DNA of 64,000 nt, from the NCBI RefSeq assembly GCF_000447795.1, contig NZ_AUNI01000019.1, positions 186,001 through 250,000 of the forward strand, given 5' to 3'. The notes beneath the pieces were generated by a model. The model was not told where the DNA came from. It was given only the letters and a program-made list of their open reading frames with translations, and made no database searches. The position numbers and the translations under genes were made by a program. Within the stretch, counting starts at the first letter, position 1. Each line of letters starts with the position of its first letter. This DNA comes from Bacteriovorax sp. Seq25_V (lineage in GTDB: Bacteria; Bdellovibrionota; Bacteriovoracia; Bacteriovoracales; Bacteriovoracaceae). This document shows positions 7,458-15,958 of the stretch, one piece after another.

Positions 7458-9581
7458 ATGAGTTATAAAAGAATTAGTTTTGAGACAAAAGAAAATATCG
7501 CCTATGTTGGAATGGGTTATAACTGTACAAAGGCAATGACTGTTCTAGACGAAGAGACACTAAATGAACTTCAAGATATCGTTGAAGAACTTCATGGAAA
7601 TGCTTCATCTTTAAAAGGTGTTATTTTTCATTCTCATAAAGACAGATGTTTTATCGCTGGTGCTGATATTAATCTTATCTCATCAATGAAGACTGAAGCC
7701 GATGGACAAGCTGGGTCAGAAGCTGGTCAAAAAATCTTTAATAGAATTGAAGATCTAAAAGTAACAACAGTTGCTTGTGTTGGCGGTGTTTGTCTTGGTG
7801 GTGGGCTAGAGCTTGCTCTTTCTTGTAATAAGATTATTACAAGTGATGATAAAGGTGTTCAACTAGGACTTCCTGAAGTTAAGCTTGGTATTATTCCTGG
7901 TTTTGGTGGGACATACCGTCTTCCAAAAAAAGTAGGTCTTCCAACGGCACTTGATATGATTCTATCTGGAAAAACTCTTGATGGAAGAAAAGGTAAGAAA
8001 GTTGGCTTAGTTGAGGAAACTTATGCTAAAGAGCGTCTACTTGATATGGCCCTTAAGCATTTAGGTAAAACTGAAAAGAAAAAGTCATTTAAAGAATCTT
8101 TAGAAGATCTTGCAACAGATAACGTATTAACGAAGAAAATTATTTTTCAAAAAGCACGTGAGAGTGTTTTAAAGAAAACTAAAGGTTTCTATCAAGCACC
8201 ACTTAAAATTTTAGATGTAATGGAAGCTGGTGTGATGAAAGGTCGCGCAAGCTACCTTGCAAGTGAAGCAGAAGCTTTTGGAGAGTTATGTGTGGGTGAT
8301 CAAAGTAAGAACCTTCAACATATCTTTTTCATGGTCGAGAGCTCAAAGAAATACCCAGGTATTAAAGGTGAAGGAAAGATAAAGAAACTTGAAAGAGGAG
8401 CTTGTCTTGGTGCTGGTACAATGGGTGGCGGTATTGCTTGGTTAATGGCCAAGAATGATATGAAGCCAATTATGAAAGACTTAAATCAGACAGGACTCGA
8501 GCTTGGTCTTAAGCAGTCAGCTTCTAATTTCATGGGCGCTGTTAAGAGAAAGAGAATGTCTTACGACGACTTTGAAAGAATGCAAAGATCAATTATTGCA
8601 CAAACTGACTTTAGAGGTTTTGGACACGTAGACCTTGTCATTGAAGCAGTTGTTGAAAATATGGACATCAAGAAGAAAGTATTTGCTGAAGTTGAAACTA
8701 AAGTTTCTAAAGACACTATACTAACTTCAAATACATCTTCACTTTCAATCCAGGAGATGTCGACTGCCCTTGAAGATTCTTCAAGATTTGCGGGTCTTCA
8801 CTTCTTTAACCCAGTTCACATGATGCCTCTTGTAGAGATCATTACTCATGATAACGTTTCTCCAGAAACTGTTGAAGCTCTTTATAACTGGGTACTAAAA
8901 ACAAAGAAAACACCAGTTGTTGTAAAAGATGGTCCAGGATTCCTTGTAAATAGAATCCTCATGCCATTTATGAACGAAGCAGGATTCCTTCTTGAAGAAG
9001 GTGTATCGATGAAAGATATCGATGATGCATGTTTAAACTTTGGTATGCCAATGGGCCCATGTCGTCTTCTTGATGAAGTAGGGATTGATGTTGGTCAAAA
9101 AGTTGCAAAGATTATTCACGATGGTCTTGGTGATAGAGCAGCGTCTTCTTCATTAACTGGAAAACTCGTTGAGAAAGGTTTCCTTGGAAGAAAGACATCA
9201 AAAGGTTTTTATCTTTATGATGAAAATGGAAAAGTAGCAGGTCCAAATGCTGAAGCTCTAGCGATTTTCCCAAAAGCAACTAAAAAAATGACTGAAGTTG
9301 AAATTCAGAAAAGAATCTTTCTTCCAATGATTAACGAAGCTGCAACAGTTCTTGAAGACAAGATCGTTGATAATGCAATGGCCGTAGATCTTGGACTAAT
9401 CTTTGGTATCGGTTTTCCTCCATTTAGAGGTGGACTACTTAAGTATGCAGATAGCGAAGGATTGGAAAGAATTCAAGCTGAGCTTGTAAGTCACGCTGAA
9501 TCTGTAGACAAGGCGAGATATACGCCATGTAAATTAATTAATGATCTCGTAAGCCAAAAGAAAAAGTTTTACGAATTATAA
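7458..9581 (+). CDS. fadJ: fatty-acid oxidation complex alpha subunit (enoyl-CoA hydratase / 3-hydroxyacyl-CoA dehydrogenase)
   Basis: The 707-residue bifunctional enzyme has an N-terminal crotonase domain (about 1-190) with oxyanion-hole GAD near 68 and the two catalytic Glu motifs GGGLELALSC (about 113-122) and LPEVKLGIIPG (about 137). The dehydrogenase half begins with the NAD-binding GAGTMGGGIAW near 319. It carries the catalytic His in LHFFNPVHMMPLVE near 447 and ends with two C-terminal helical domains. It hydrates trans-2-enoyl-CoA and oxidises the 3-hydroxyacyl-CoA with NAD+. The start has GGAG 7-8 nt upstream. Length and order after fadI match FadJ better than FadB, which usually precedes its thiolase. 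Confidence 0.93.
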   Translation: MSYKRISFETKENIAYVGMGYNCTKAMTVLDEETLNELQDIVEELHGNASSLKGVIFHSHKDRCFIAGADINLISSMKTEADGQAGSEAGQKIFNRIEDLKVTTVACVGGVCLGGGLELALSCNKIITSDDKGVQLGLPEVKLGIIPGFGGTYRLPKKVGLPTALDMILSGKTLDGRKGKKVGLVEETYAKERLLDMALKHLGKTEKKKSFKESLEDLATDNVLTKKIIFQKARESVLKKTKGFYQAPLKILDVMEAGVMKGRASYLASEAEAFGELCVGDQSKNLQHIFFMVESSKKYPGIKGEGKIKKLERGACLGAGTMGGGIAWLMAKNDMKPIMKDLNQTGLELGLKQSASNFMGAVKRKRMSYDDFERMQRSIIAQTDFRGFGHVDLVIEAVVENMDIKKKVFAEVETKVSKDTILTSNTSSLSIQEMSTALEDSSRFAGLHFFNPVHMMPLVEIITHDNVSPETVEALYNWVLKTKKTPVVVKDGPGFLVNRILMPFMNEAGFLLEEGVSMKDIDDACLNFGMPMGPCRLLDEVGIDVGQKVAKIIHDGLGDRAASSSLTGKLVEKGFLGRKTSKGFYLYDENGKVAGPNAEALAIFPKATKKMTEVEIQKRIFLPMINEAATVLEDKIVDNAMAVDLGLIFGIGFPPFRGGLLKYADSEGLERIQAELVSHAESVDKARYTPCKLINDLVSQKKKFYEL

Positions 9582-9585
9582 TTGA

Positions 9586-10734
9586 ATGCATTTTTTAAAG
9601 TTTTTCATAAAATATCTTTTTCAAGCAAAGACTCGCCAAGGCCTACTAATTATGGCCATGGCGGGACTCTTTGTTTCTAGCTTTTGCTTAGTCCTTGTTC
9701 AGGGAGTACTCACAGGTCTCCAAGGTAATAGGGTAGAGCGTTCTAAAGAAATTGAGGGTAGCTACGTTATAAAACTTAACGGTGATGGACTCGAGCTTGA
9801 TCAGTACCTTATTGATAATAAGATAAAGTATTCGAAGGAATATGAACTAGAGGGTCTTGTCAAAAATGGTAATTACATCACTCCTGTAATTATTCACGGA
9901 CTTGCAAGTAGCGTTCATGTCGCAGATTTCTTAAAAGATAATGAAATTAAGTCTCAGTTACTGATGTCGGCTTATGTGGCCCAGAAGGCCATGATTCGCC
10001 CAGGTGATGATGTTCAAATTATCTCTCCTGCTCATACTGATGCTTTTTTCGGGGATCTCGCACGCTATAAGACCCTAGAAGTTTCAGAGTTTGTAGATTC
10101 TAAAGATCCTGCAATTGATGAATTTCACGTGTGGACTGATCTTAGAAGTGTGCAGTCTTTAATTAGGAAGAGAGATGTGAATCAAATCAGAATCTATCAG
10201 AAGCTTTCTACAGATCAGACAGTAAAAATTCTATCTTTTTCAAATGTTAAAGATATAATTCGTTGGGAGTCTTCACATCAGAATCTTGTGTACGCTCTCT
10301 CGCTTGAAAATAATGTTATCCTTTTTCTCTTTAGCGCCACAGTTGTACTTGTCGGCCTAAGTATTGTTGCAGGCCTTAGTATATTCTTTAATCGCTTAAA
10401 GCAAGATTTTGTTTCTTTCTGGATTTTAGGAATGTCCCTTCAACGTATAAAAAAAGTTGGCGCAATAAATATTGGAATTGTAACGATCTCGACACTGGTT
10501 TTTGGCAATCTCTTGGGGCTTCTAAGTGCTTATACTTTAGAATCTTTTTCTCCTGTTATCATGCCTGAGATGTTTGTTGACCGATCTCTTCCTGTTAAGA
10601 TTACGCTGTATTCATTTAATTTCTCTTTTGTATTTCCTGTGCTTTTAACAATTCTTTTCACATATATTGCAAGCACGAGATTTTTTAATTCAAAGAACGA
10701 TTTTTTAAAGACCCTAAGAAGTATTGGAAGATAG
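9586..10734 (+). CDS. LolC/LolE-like ABC transporter permease (FtsX/MacB superfamily)
   Basis: The 382-residue protein begins 4 nt after the fadJ stop. It has one N-terminal membrane segment (about 20-42), a periplasmic region of about 190 residues, and three membrane segments in the C-terminal third (about 245-270, 290-320, 345-370). This is the standard FtsX/LolCE topology. The opening YLFQAKTRQGLL...AMAGLFVSSFCLVLVQGVLTGLQ resembles LolC/E, which pass lipoproteins from the inner membrane to LolA. No LolD ATPase gene is adjacent, so the partner must be elsewhere. Its presence in a fatty-acid oxidation operon is unusual and its substrate is uncertain. Confidence 0.7.
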   Translation: MHFLKFFIKYLFQAKTRQGLLIMAMAGLFVSSFCLVLVQGVLTGLQGNRVERSKEIEGSYVIKLNGDGLELDQYLIDNKIKYSKEYELEGLVKNGNYITPVIIHGLASSVHVADFLKDNEIKSQLLMSAYVAQKAMIRPGDDVQIISPAHTDAFFGDLARYKTLEVSEFVDSKDPAIDEFHVWTDLRSVQSLIRKRDVNQIRIYQKLSTDQTVKILSFSNVKDIIRWESSHQNLVYALSLENNVILFLFSATVVLVGLSIVAGLSIFFNRLKQDFVSFWILGMSLQRIKKVGAINIGIVTISTLVFGNLLGLLSAYTLESFSPVIMPEMFVDRSLPVKITLYSFNFSFVFPVLLTILFTYIASTRFFNSKNDFLKTLRSIGR

Positions 10735-10736
10735 AA

Positions 10737-11420
10737 ATGTCAGGTGAAGTTATTAAAGATGATCTTGAGATTATCGGAATCTTAAAAGGACTTAGTAATA
10801 ATAAAACCAAGCTTTGGTGTTGGCAGGATGTTATTCATGAAGATGGTACAAAAGAACGTGTTGTTCATTATGTGATCATTCAAAAAGTTGACCCAATTAA
10901 GAAGGTCTTTCATGTTCGTCCTAATGTAAAGCATGGGTTTCGTTTTGTTGGTGATGCTAAGACATTCATCCTTGCAAAAGAGCGAGCTATCGCCTTTTCT
11001 TTTGTTCCTCGAGATGTTGGAACGCAATATATGATGATTGCTATCCCAACTCAGGTAACACCAGTTAAGGCCGAATTCATTCAGTCTGTGGAACTTGTTG
11101 AACGTGAGAATGAAGGTAAACATCAGCATCTTCGTGCAGCAGAGAGAAAACAAATTACATCGACGAAAATGGTTGGGATCAGAAAGTATGATAATGAGGG
11201 GCTCCTTGGAATACTTGATTTTCACTTTCTCTATGATCTTTCTGCTGGTGGCCTTAGTTTTCGTGTTGAAGATCCTGCTGAATTTTTCAAGGATGAGCGC
11301 ATCGTTGCAGTTAGTATCGATGGGAAAAACCTTGCTAATCCTTATCGCTTGATTGTGCGCTCAATTCGTGAAATGGAAGATGGGAAATTTAAAGTTGGAT
11401 GTCAGTTTATAAAGGATTAA
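10737..11420 (+). CDS. PilZ-domain protein, predicted c-di-GMP receptor
   Basis: The 227-residue soluble protein has an N-terminal YcgR_N-like half of unclear fold. It is followed by a PilZ domain (about 120-225) with the two c-di-GMP-binding signatures, RAAERKQ (RxxxR) and DLSAGGLSF (D/NxSxxG). YcgR-type proteins change motility or secretion when c-di-GMP is bound. It lies 2 nt after the permease gene and 4 nt before the DUF5329 gene, within the fadIJ operon. This suggests the operon is not purely catabolic. No membrane segment is visible. Confidence in the PilZ call is high; the target is unknown. Confidence 0.85.
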   Translation: MSGEVIKDDLEIIGILKGLSNNKTKLWCWQDVIHEDGTKERVVHYVIIQKVDPIKKVFHVRPNVKHGFRFVGDAKTFILAKERAIAFSFVPRDVGTQYMMIAIPTQVTPVKAEFIQSVELVERENEGKHQHLRAAERKQITSTKMVGIRKYDNEGLLGILDFHFLYDLSAGGLSFRVEDPAEFFKDERIVAVSIDGKNLANPYRLIVRSIREMEDGKFKVGCQFIKD

Positions 11421-11424
11421 CTAA

Positions 11425-11802
11425 GTGCATATTACAAATAAACTTTTATTGTCTATTATTTTATTTTGTCAGCTCGCTTTTGCTGGCGTAGAAGAAAATG
11501 AAAAAAGAATTGAATTTCTTTTAAATGCAATAAATCAATCGAAAGGGACTTTCTATCGATCTGGGGAGTCCTACCCCGCGACTAAGGCCCACGATCATAT
11601 TAAAAGAAAATATAGAATTGGAATGCTTAACCCTTTTTCTCCTTCTAAAGAAGAGTGGACGGCTGAGTTTTTTATCGACAATGTAGCTTCAAAGTCATCA
11701 AGTACTGGAGAAGATTATTTTATAGATGAGAACGGTAAACGTATGAAGATGAAAGAATGGCTTGATAATAAATTAAAAACTTTCAATAAAAACTCGTTGT
11801 AA
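11425..11802 (+). CDS. exported DUF5329-family protein
   Basis: The 125-residue product uses a GTG start with AAAGGA 8 nt upstream. A signal peptide (residues 1-20, cleavage after AFA) is followed by EKRIEFLLNAINQSKGTFYR, AHDHIKRKYR and FIDNVASKSSSTGEDYFI. This order of motifs matches DUF5329, a family of small periplasmic proteins of unknown function. It is the last gene of the fadIJ operon, and its 3' end overlaps the convergent barrel gene by 20 bp. Confidence 0.8.
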   Translation: MHITNKLLLSIILFCQLAFAGVEENEKRIEFLLNAINQSKGTFYRSGESYPATKAHDHIKRKYRIGMLNPFSPSKEEWTAEFFIDNVASKSSSTGEDYFIDENGKRMKMKEWLDNKLKTFNKNSL

Positions 11803-12481
11803 AGAGATAGAGAAATCCTTTGTTCTTGGGTAAGTAGTGAAGTCCTAAACTTGGTGATGATAATAACTTTTTCTCTCTGATAACAGTAATAGATGCTCCA
11901 TATCCAAATATTGTGTCGGTTCCAGTTGCAGCTAAATTCATTTGGTATTCACCTATTCCAGTAGAAACTATATAGTCACTATTGATTTCGTATATTATAT
12001 CTAGGCTAAACTCATCTCCTGACCTATATGATTGAAGTCGCTCTTTTTTTGTGTAACTTGAGTCGCGGTTAAATGTAAATCCAATAGCGATTCCAGTATA
12101 TATATTGAATGAGGTGATAAGCGATGTCATATTGATGATGAAGTTATCTTGTGCCTGGTAGTCATCAATATTGAAGCTCATTCTAGTAAAACCAATCGAA
12201 ATAGAAGTGAAATCATTTTTATACAAGTTGTATTTAAAGTTAAAGTTATATTGATGTCTACTTTCGAGATATAGTAATGGGATAGTTCCGAGTTCAAAAT
12301 CTTTTGCTATACCAACTGATAAGCTACTCATAAATACGCTAGAGGTTACATTTGCACCTGCTGTCTTTTGGAGAGAGACTTTTCCTGGTGCCAGGGTATT
12401 TGGGTTTGTTGTTACATGTGGATAGTAGTTTGCTGTGATAGAGATATTGATCAAAACTATTAAGATACTCTTTAGATTCAT
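11783..12481 (-). CDS. exported beta-barrel-like protein
   Basis: The 232-residue product has a short hydrophobic N-terminus (about 1-17) that can act as a signal peptide. The rest is alternating strands with frequent Tyr/Phe/Ser, including SIGFTRMSFN, TGIAIGFTFN and YGASITVIRE, and it ends in LYLFTTSFY. An aromatic C-terminus is consistent with an outer-membrane barrel. No family is recognised. It sits just downstream of tex on the same strand. Its leader contains a 7-bp hairpin (AGGGAGG/CCTCCCT, 12490-12507) that holds the only Shine-Dalgarno-like sequence, about 20 nt before the ATG, so the start signal is poor. Confidence 0.6.
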   Translation of the reverse strand: MNLKSILIVLINISITANYYPHVTTNPNTLAPGKVSLQKTAGANVTSSVFMSSLSVGIAKDFELGTIPLLYLESRHQYNFNFKYNLYKNDFTSISIGFTRMSFNIDDYQAQDNFIINMTSLITSFNIYTGIAIGFTFNRDSSYTKKERLQSYRSGDEFSLDIIYEINSDYIVSTGIGEYQMNLAATGTDTIFGYGASITVIREKKLLSSPSLGLHYLPKNKGFLYLFTTSFY

Positions 12482-12514
12482 ATAAATACAGGGAGGAAGA
12501 CCTCCCTCCCTTTA

Positions 12515-14827
12515 TTATTTCAGTTTAAAGTTCTTAAGAGCTGCGAATGCATTATTTCTAATTGGTGCATCTGCTTGTGGTTTTGGAGCTCTATTGCCTC
12601 CCTGTCTTGGAGAAGAGCCACCCGTAGGTCTTACAAATTGCTTAGAGTCTTCACCTTTTTTACAAGTTAGTGAAATTCTCTTTCTTTCGAGATCAACATC
12701 TAAAACCATTACCTTAACTTCTTGACCAGCTTTTAGAGCATCAAGTGCATTTTCTACAAAGTGGTCGGCCATTTGTGAAACGTGCACAAGTCCATTCTCT
12801 TTGATCCCGATATCAACGAAGGCACCAAACTGAGTAATGTTTTTAACGATACCCGGGTACCACTCGCCAATTTTAATATCTTTAATTGATTGAGCGTCTT
12901 TTCTAAACTCTGTTGTCTTAAACTCTGTACGCGGATCTTGAGTTGGAGCAGTTAAAGACTTAACAATATCATCAATTGTAAATTGTCCAAGCTCATCAAC
13001 AAGCTTTGAGTCTGTTTTAATTTTCTTTGCAAGTTCTTTGTCTTCAACAAGTTCTTTTACTGATTTTCCATTCTCTTTCGCCCAGTCTTCAAGAGTTTGA
13101 TATCTTTCTGGGTGAATAAATGTTGAATCTAGAGGGTTTTCACCGTTATAAATTCTTAAAAAACCTGCGGCCTGTTCAAAAACTTTTGCTGTAAAACGTG
13201 GTACCTTTAAAATTTCTTCTCTCTTCTTAAAAAGTCCCTTGCTGTCTCTATATTTAACAACATTTTCTGCAACACTTGGCCCAATTCCTGAAATAAAAGA
13301 TAGTAGAGGAGCACTCGCTGTATTTAAATCAACTCCTACGTAGTTAACACAACTTTCAACGACACCATCAAGAGATTTTTTAAGTCTTGTCTGGTTGACG
13401 TCGTGCTGGTACTGACCAACACCAATTGATTTTGGATCAATTTTAACTAGTTCTGCTAGAGGGTCTTGGAATCTTCTTGCAATCGAGATTGCTCCTCTTA
13501 CCGTTGCATCTTTGTCTGGGAATTCTTTCTTTGCAATTTCCGACGCAGAATAAACAGAAGCTCCATCCTCAGAGATCATTGTTGCTTTTACTTTTCCATC
13601 CCTAACTTGTTTTACCATGTCTTCTACAAATTGAAGTGTTTCTCTTCCATATGTTCCGGACCCAATAGCAATATACTCAACATTAAATTGATCAATCATT
13701 GCTTCAAGAATTCTTGCTGATTGTTCTTTGAAGTTCTTAGGTGGGTGAGGATAGATAACAGTATCAACTACAAACTTACCTGTATTATCAACCACAACAG
13801 TTTTACAACCTGTCACAACACCTGGGTCAATTCCAAGTACAGTTTTTGGGCCTAGGTATGGTTGAAGAAGAAGGTTTTTAAGGTTTGCGCCAAATACTTC
13901 AATTGCTGACTCATCAGCAAGTTTTTTAAGCTCAGTTTTTATCTCAAGATCAAGTGAACTATGAATATAATTTTTAAATGATTTTAGTGCACAGTCTTCA
14001 AGAACTTTTAAAAGAGTTAAGCTTGAATCTTCGTAGTACTTGCTTCTTATTTTTGAAGTTGCCATTGCCTCATCAAAAATAACATCGACCTTAAGTACTT
14101 TTTGAGTCATCGCTCTTCTAATTGCCAGGAAACGGTGAGTGGCCTTCGGGTCTTTTAAACCAGAAACACTTTGTTCAAATTCAAAGTAGTCTTTGTATTT
14201 GTCAGAGTCTTTTACTTCATCTGCTTCTTTTCTCTTAGATGTTTTAATTGTTGCAAGCTTCCAGTACTCAAGTCTTAATTGATCCTTGATTTCTGAGTCG
14301 TGTGCAAACATTTCAATAATAATATCACATGCACCTTTGATAACGTCATCAAATGAAGCAATCTTAAGATCTGGCTTGATATACTTAACTGCTTCTTTTG
14401 CAATTTCTGTCATTGGTGCTTTTGTCGTTAGCATGAAGTTTGCAAATGGCTCAAGTCCAGCTTCTTTGGCAACCATACCTTTTGTTTTTCTCTTTGACTT
14501 AAATGGTGCATAGAGATCTTCGAGTTGGTTGATTGTAGTTGCTGCTAAGATTTTCTTCTCAAGATCTGGTGTGAGCAGTTCAAGCTTCTTAATTGCCTCA
14601 AGAATGAATGCTCTTCTTTTTTCTCTTTCAATATATTCTTCGTACTTTGTTTGTAATTCTCTGATTTGAGTTTCATCCATTCCGCCCGTTTTTTCTTTAC
14701 GGTAACGTGTGATAAATGGAACAGTGCAATCTTCCACATATAGCATCTCTAGAACTGCCATAATATACTTTGCCTGAATGTCTGTGTTATCCACGCAATA
14801 GAGTACTGCATTATTGTCAATATTCAC
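12515..14827 (-). CDS. tex: Tex-family RNA-binding transcription accessory protein
   Basis: The 770-residue protein matches the usual Tex/YhgF length. Order of domains: N-terminal helical Tex region; YqgF/RNase H-like domain beginning at VLGIDPGVVTGCKTVVVD (about 330); helix-hairpin-helix with LDGVVESCVNYVGVDLNTAS and LSFISGIGPSVAENVVKYR (about 485-530); and an S1 domain (about 650-722; GIVKNITQFGAFVDIG...LVHVSQ). A basic Gly/Pro/Arg tail follows. Tex binds nucleic acid and affects transcription and virulence gene expression in several bacteria. The start is GTG at 14827 with GAGGAG 7 nt upstream; an ATG at 14837 is out of frame. Confidence 0.93.
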   Translation of the reverse strand: MNIDNNAVLYCVDNTDIQAKYIMAVLEMLYVEDCTVPFITRYRKEKTGGMDETQIRELQTKYEEYIEREKRRAFILEAIKKLELLTPDLEKKILAATTINQLEDLYAPFKSKRKTKGMVAKEAGLEPFANFMLTTKAPMTEIAKEAVKYIKPDLKIASFDDVIKGACDIIIEMFAHDSEIKDQLRLEYWKLATIKTSKRKEADEVKDSDKYKDYFEFEQSVSGLKDPKATHRFLAIRRAMTQKVLKVDVIFDEAMATSKIRSKYYEDSSLTLLKVLEDCALKSFKNYIHSSLDLEIKTELKKLADESAIEVFGANLKNLLLQPYLGPKTVLGIDPGVVTGCKTVVVDNTGKFVVDTVIYPHPPKNFKEQSARILEAMIDQFNVEYIAIGSGTYGRETLQFVEDMVKQVRDGKVKATMISEDGASVYSASEIAKKEFPDKDATVRGAISIARRFQDPLAELVKIDPKSIGVGQYQHDVNQTRLKKSLDGVVESCVNYVGVDLNTASAPLLSFISGIGPSVAENVVKYRDSKGLFKKREEILKVPRFTAKVFEQAAGFLRIYNGENPLDSTFIHPERYQTLEDWAKENGKSVKELVEDKELAKKIKTDSKLVDELGQFTIDDIVKSLTAPTQDPRTEFKTTEFRKDAQSIKDIKIGEWYPGIVKNITQFGAFVDIGIKENGLVHVSQMADHFVENALDALKAGQEVKVMVLDVDLERKRISLTCKKGEDSKQFVRPTGGSSPRQGGNRAPKPQADAPIRNNAFAALKNFKLK

Positions 14828-14952
14828 TTAAACTCCTCATTTTGTGTGTTATTCAATCTGTCTTTAGATAGTGTTTTGTGTTAAAAAGTTTTAAAATTTT
14901 AAGGTTAGAAGTCATTAACTGACAATTAAAAAATGAATTTTTCGGGTAAGTA

Positions 14953-15942
14953 ATGGATGATATATATGATTTAGTAGTTGTAGGAGACGGTATAGCTGCG
15001 CGTTGCATGCTCTTTGCCCTCGCTTTGGACGATTCTTTTGACAACTCAAAAAAAATTCTTCATATCTCAAGCGATTCTTTTTACCCTACGTGTACGGCAC
15101 GTACGACGTCAGTTGTTAGTTTTGGCGCTCATCAAAAGGGGATTTCGATTCTTGGAGATCTCCTTGTGGACTCTCTTTTTGCTTTTGAGGAATTTTGTAC
15201 TACTTATTCCCCCGAAGGCGTTGAGTTCTCTCGTCAATACTATGTAAAACCTGAAAACGAGTCAAAACTTGCGCAGTTCAACGAACGCTACAGTCACAAG
15301 ACTAAAATTTTCAATGTGGAATGTGCTTTTGATCGCTGTGCAATCATTAATTCTTCATCACTAAATTCGTGGCTTGAAGCATCTTATCTAAAGTACTTTT
15401 CAAATTATACTAAAGTTGATGATGTCGTGACTGCTGTGAATTTAAAGGATCATGTTATTAATACCAGAAAGCGTGATCTTGTTCCTTATAGTAAACTTCT
15501 TCTTTGCACAGGCCCTTATACTCCTTTCTTGTTCAAAGAAAAGAAACTACCAGAAGGGAAGGCAGTGAGTGGTTCATATTTTCAATGGGAAGACATAGAT
15601 CTTGGTAGTGACTCTTTTGTTTTAAGCCAGGGTCACTTTAATATAATTTATCGAAGCGGCGAGAAGCTTGTTCTGTTTGGTGGCACGAGTTATGAAGGGA
15701 TTGTCTTTGATCACTACCTTCAGGAGCTAAGAGAAAATTATGAAAGTTTTGTCTCTGTATTTCGAGAGCTACCTCTTCCAAGTATTGAAACAGCATCTGT
15801 TATTACTGGGATAAGGCATAAAGGAAAGAAGCGTCTTCCATCTTTTTATACTGAGAATGACATGATTGTTTTAAATGGGCTTTATAAGAATGGATTTTCA
15901 TTCCCATTTTATTTTGCCAAAAAAATAGGCCTCTATCTCTAG
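14953..15942 (+). CDS. FAD-dependent oxidoreductase (DAO-like)
   Basis: The 329-residue protein opens with a dinucleotide-binding unit (YDLVVVGDGIAARCMLFALA) where the third glycine of GxGxxG is replaced by Ala. TSVVSFGAHQKG near 55-65 and LLCTGPYTPFLF near 180 recall the second FAD-contacting stretches of D-amino-acid-oxidase-type enzymes. Near the end, VITGIRHKGKKRLPSFYTEND...NGLYKNGFS matches the closing FAD motif (GxRPxxxDxxP...G...G), though loosely. It is short for a DAO enzyme, and its substrate is unknown. The start has only a weak GGGTAAG upstream. Its last codons form half of a bidirectional terminator. Confidence 0.7.
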   Translation: MDDIYDLVVVGDGIAARCMLFALALDDSFDNSKKILHISSDSFYPTCTARTTSVVSFGAHQKGISILGDLLVDSLFAFEEFCTTYSPEGVEFSRQYYVKPENESKLAQFNERYSHKTKIFNVECAFDRCAIINSSSLNSWLEASYLKYFSNYTKVDDVVTAVNLKDHVINTRKRDLVPYSKLLLCTGPYTPFLFKEKKLPEGKAVSGSYFQWEDIDLGSDSFVLSQGHFNIIYRSGEKLVLFGGTSYEGIVFDHYLQELRENYESFVSVFRELPLPSIETASVITGIRHKGKKRLPSFYTENDMIVLNGLYKNGFSFPFYFAKKIGLYL

Positions 15943-15954
15943 AGGCCCTTTGTC
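15928..15954. terminator. bidirectional terminator overlapping a stop codon
   Basis: A perfect 8-bp stem GGCCTCTA/TAGAGGCC (15928-15935, 15940-15947) spans the stop codon of the FAD oxidoreductase. On the plus strand it is followed by CTTTGTCTTT. On the minus strand it is followed by TATTTTTTT, so it also ends the convergent lipoprotein operon. Confidence 0.85.
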
Positions 15955-15958
15955 TTTA

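Noticed and set aside
10782-11225. 147-codon open frame on the minus strand
   Set aside because: It lies wholly inside the PilZ gene, is rich in rare residue combinations, and has no export signal, motif or ribosome-binding site.
12490-12507. Hairpin AGGGAGG/CCTCCCT between tex and the barrel gene as a terminator
   Set aside because: It has no T-run on the minus strand, so it was not listed as a terminator.
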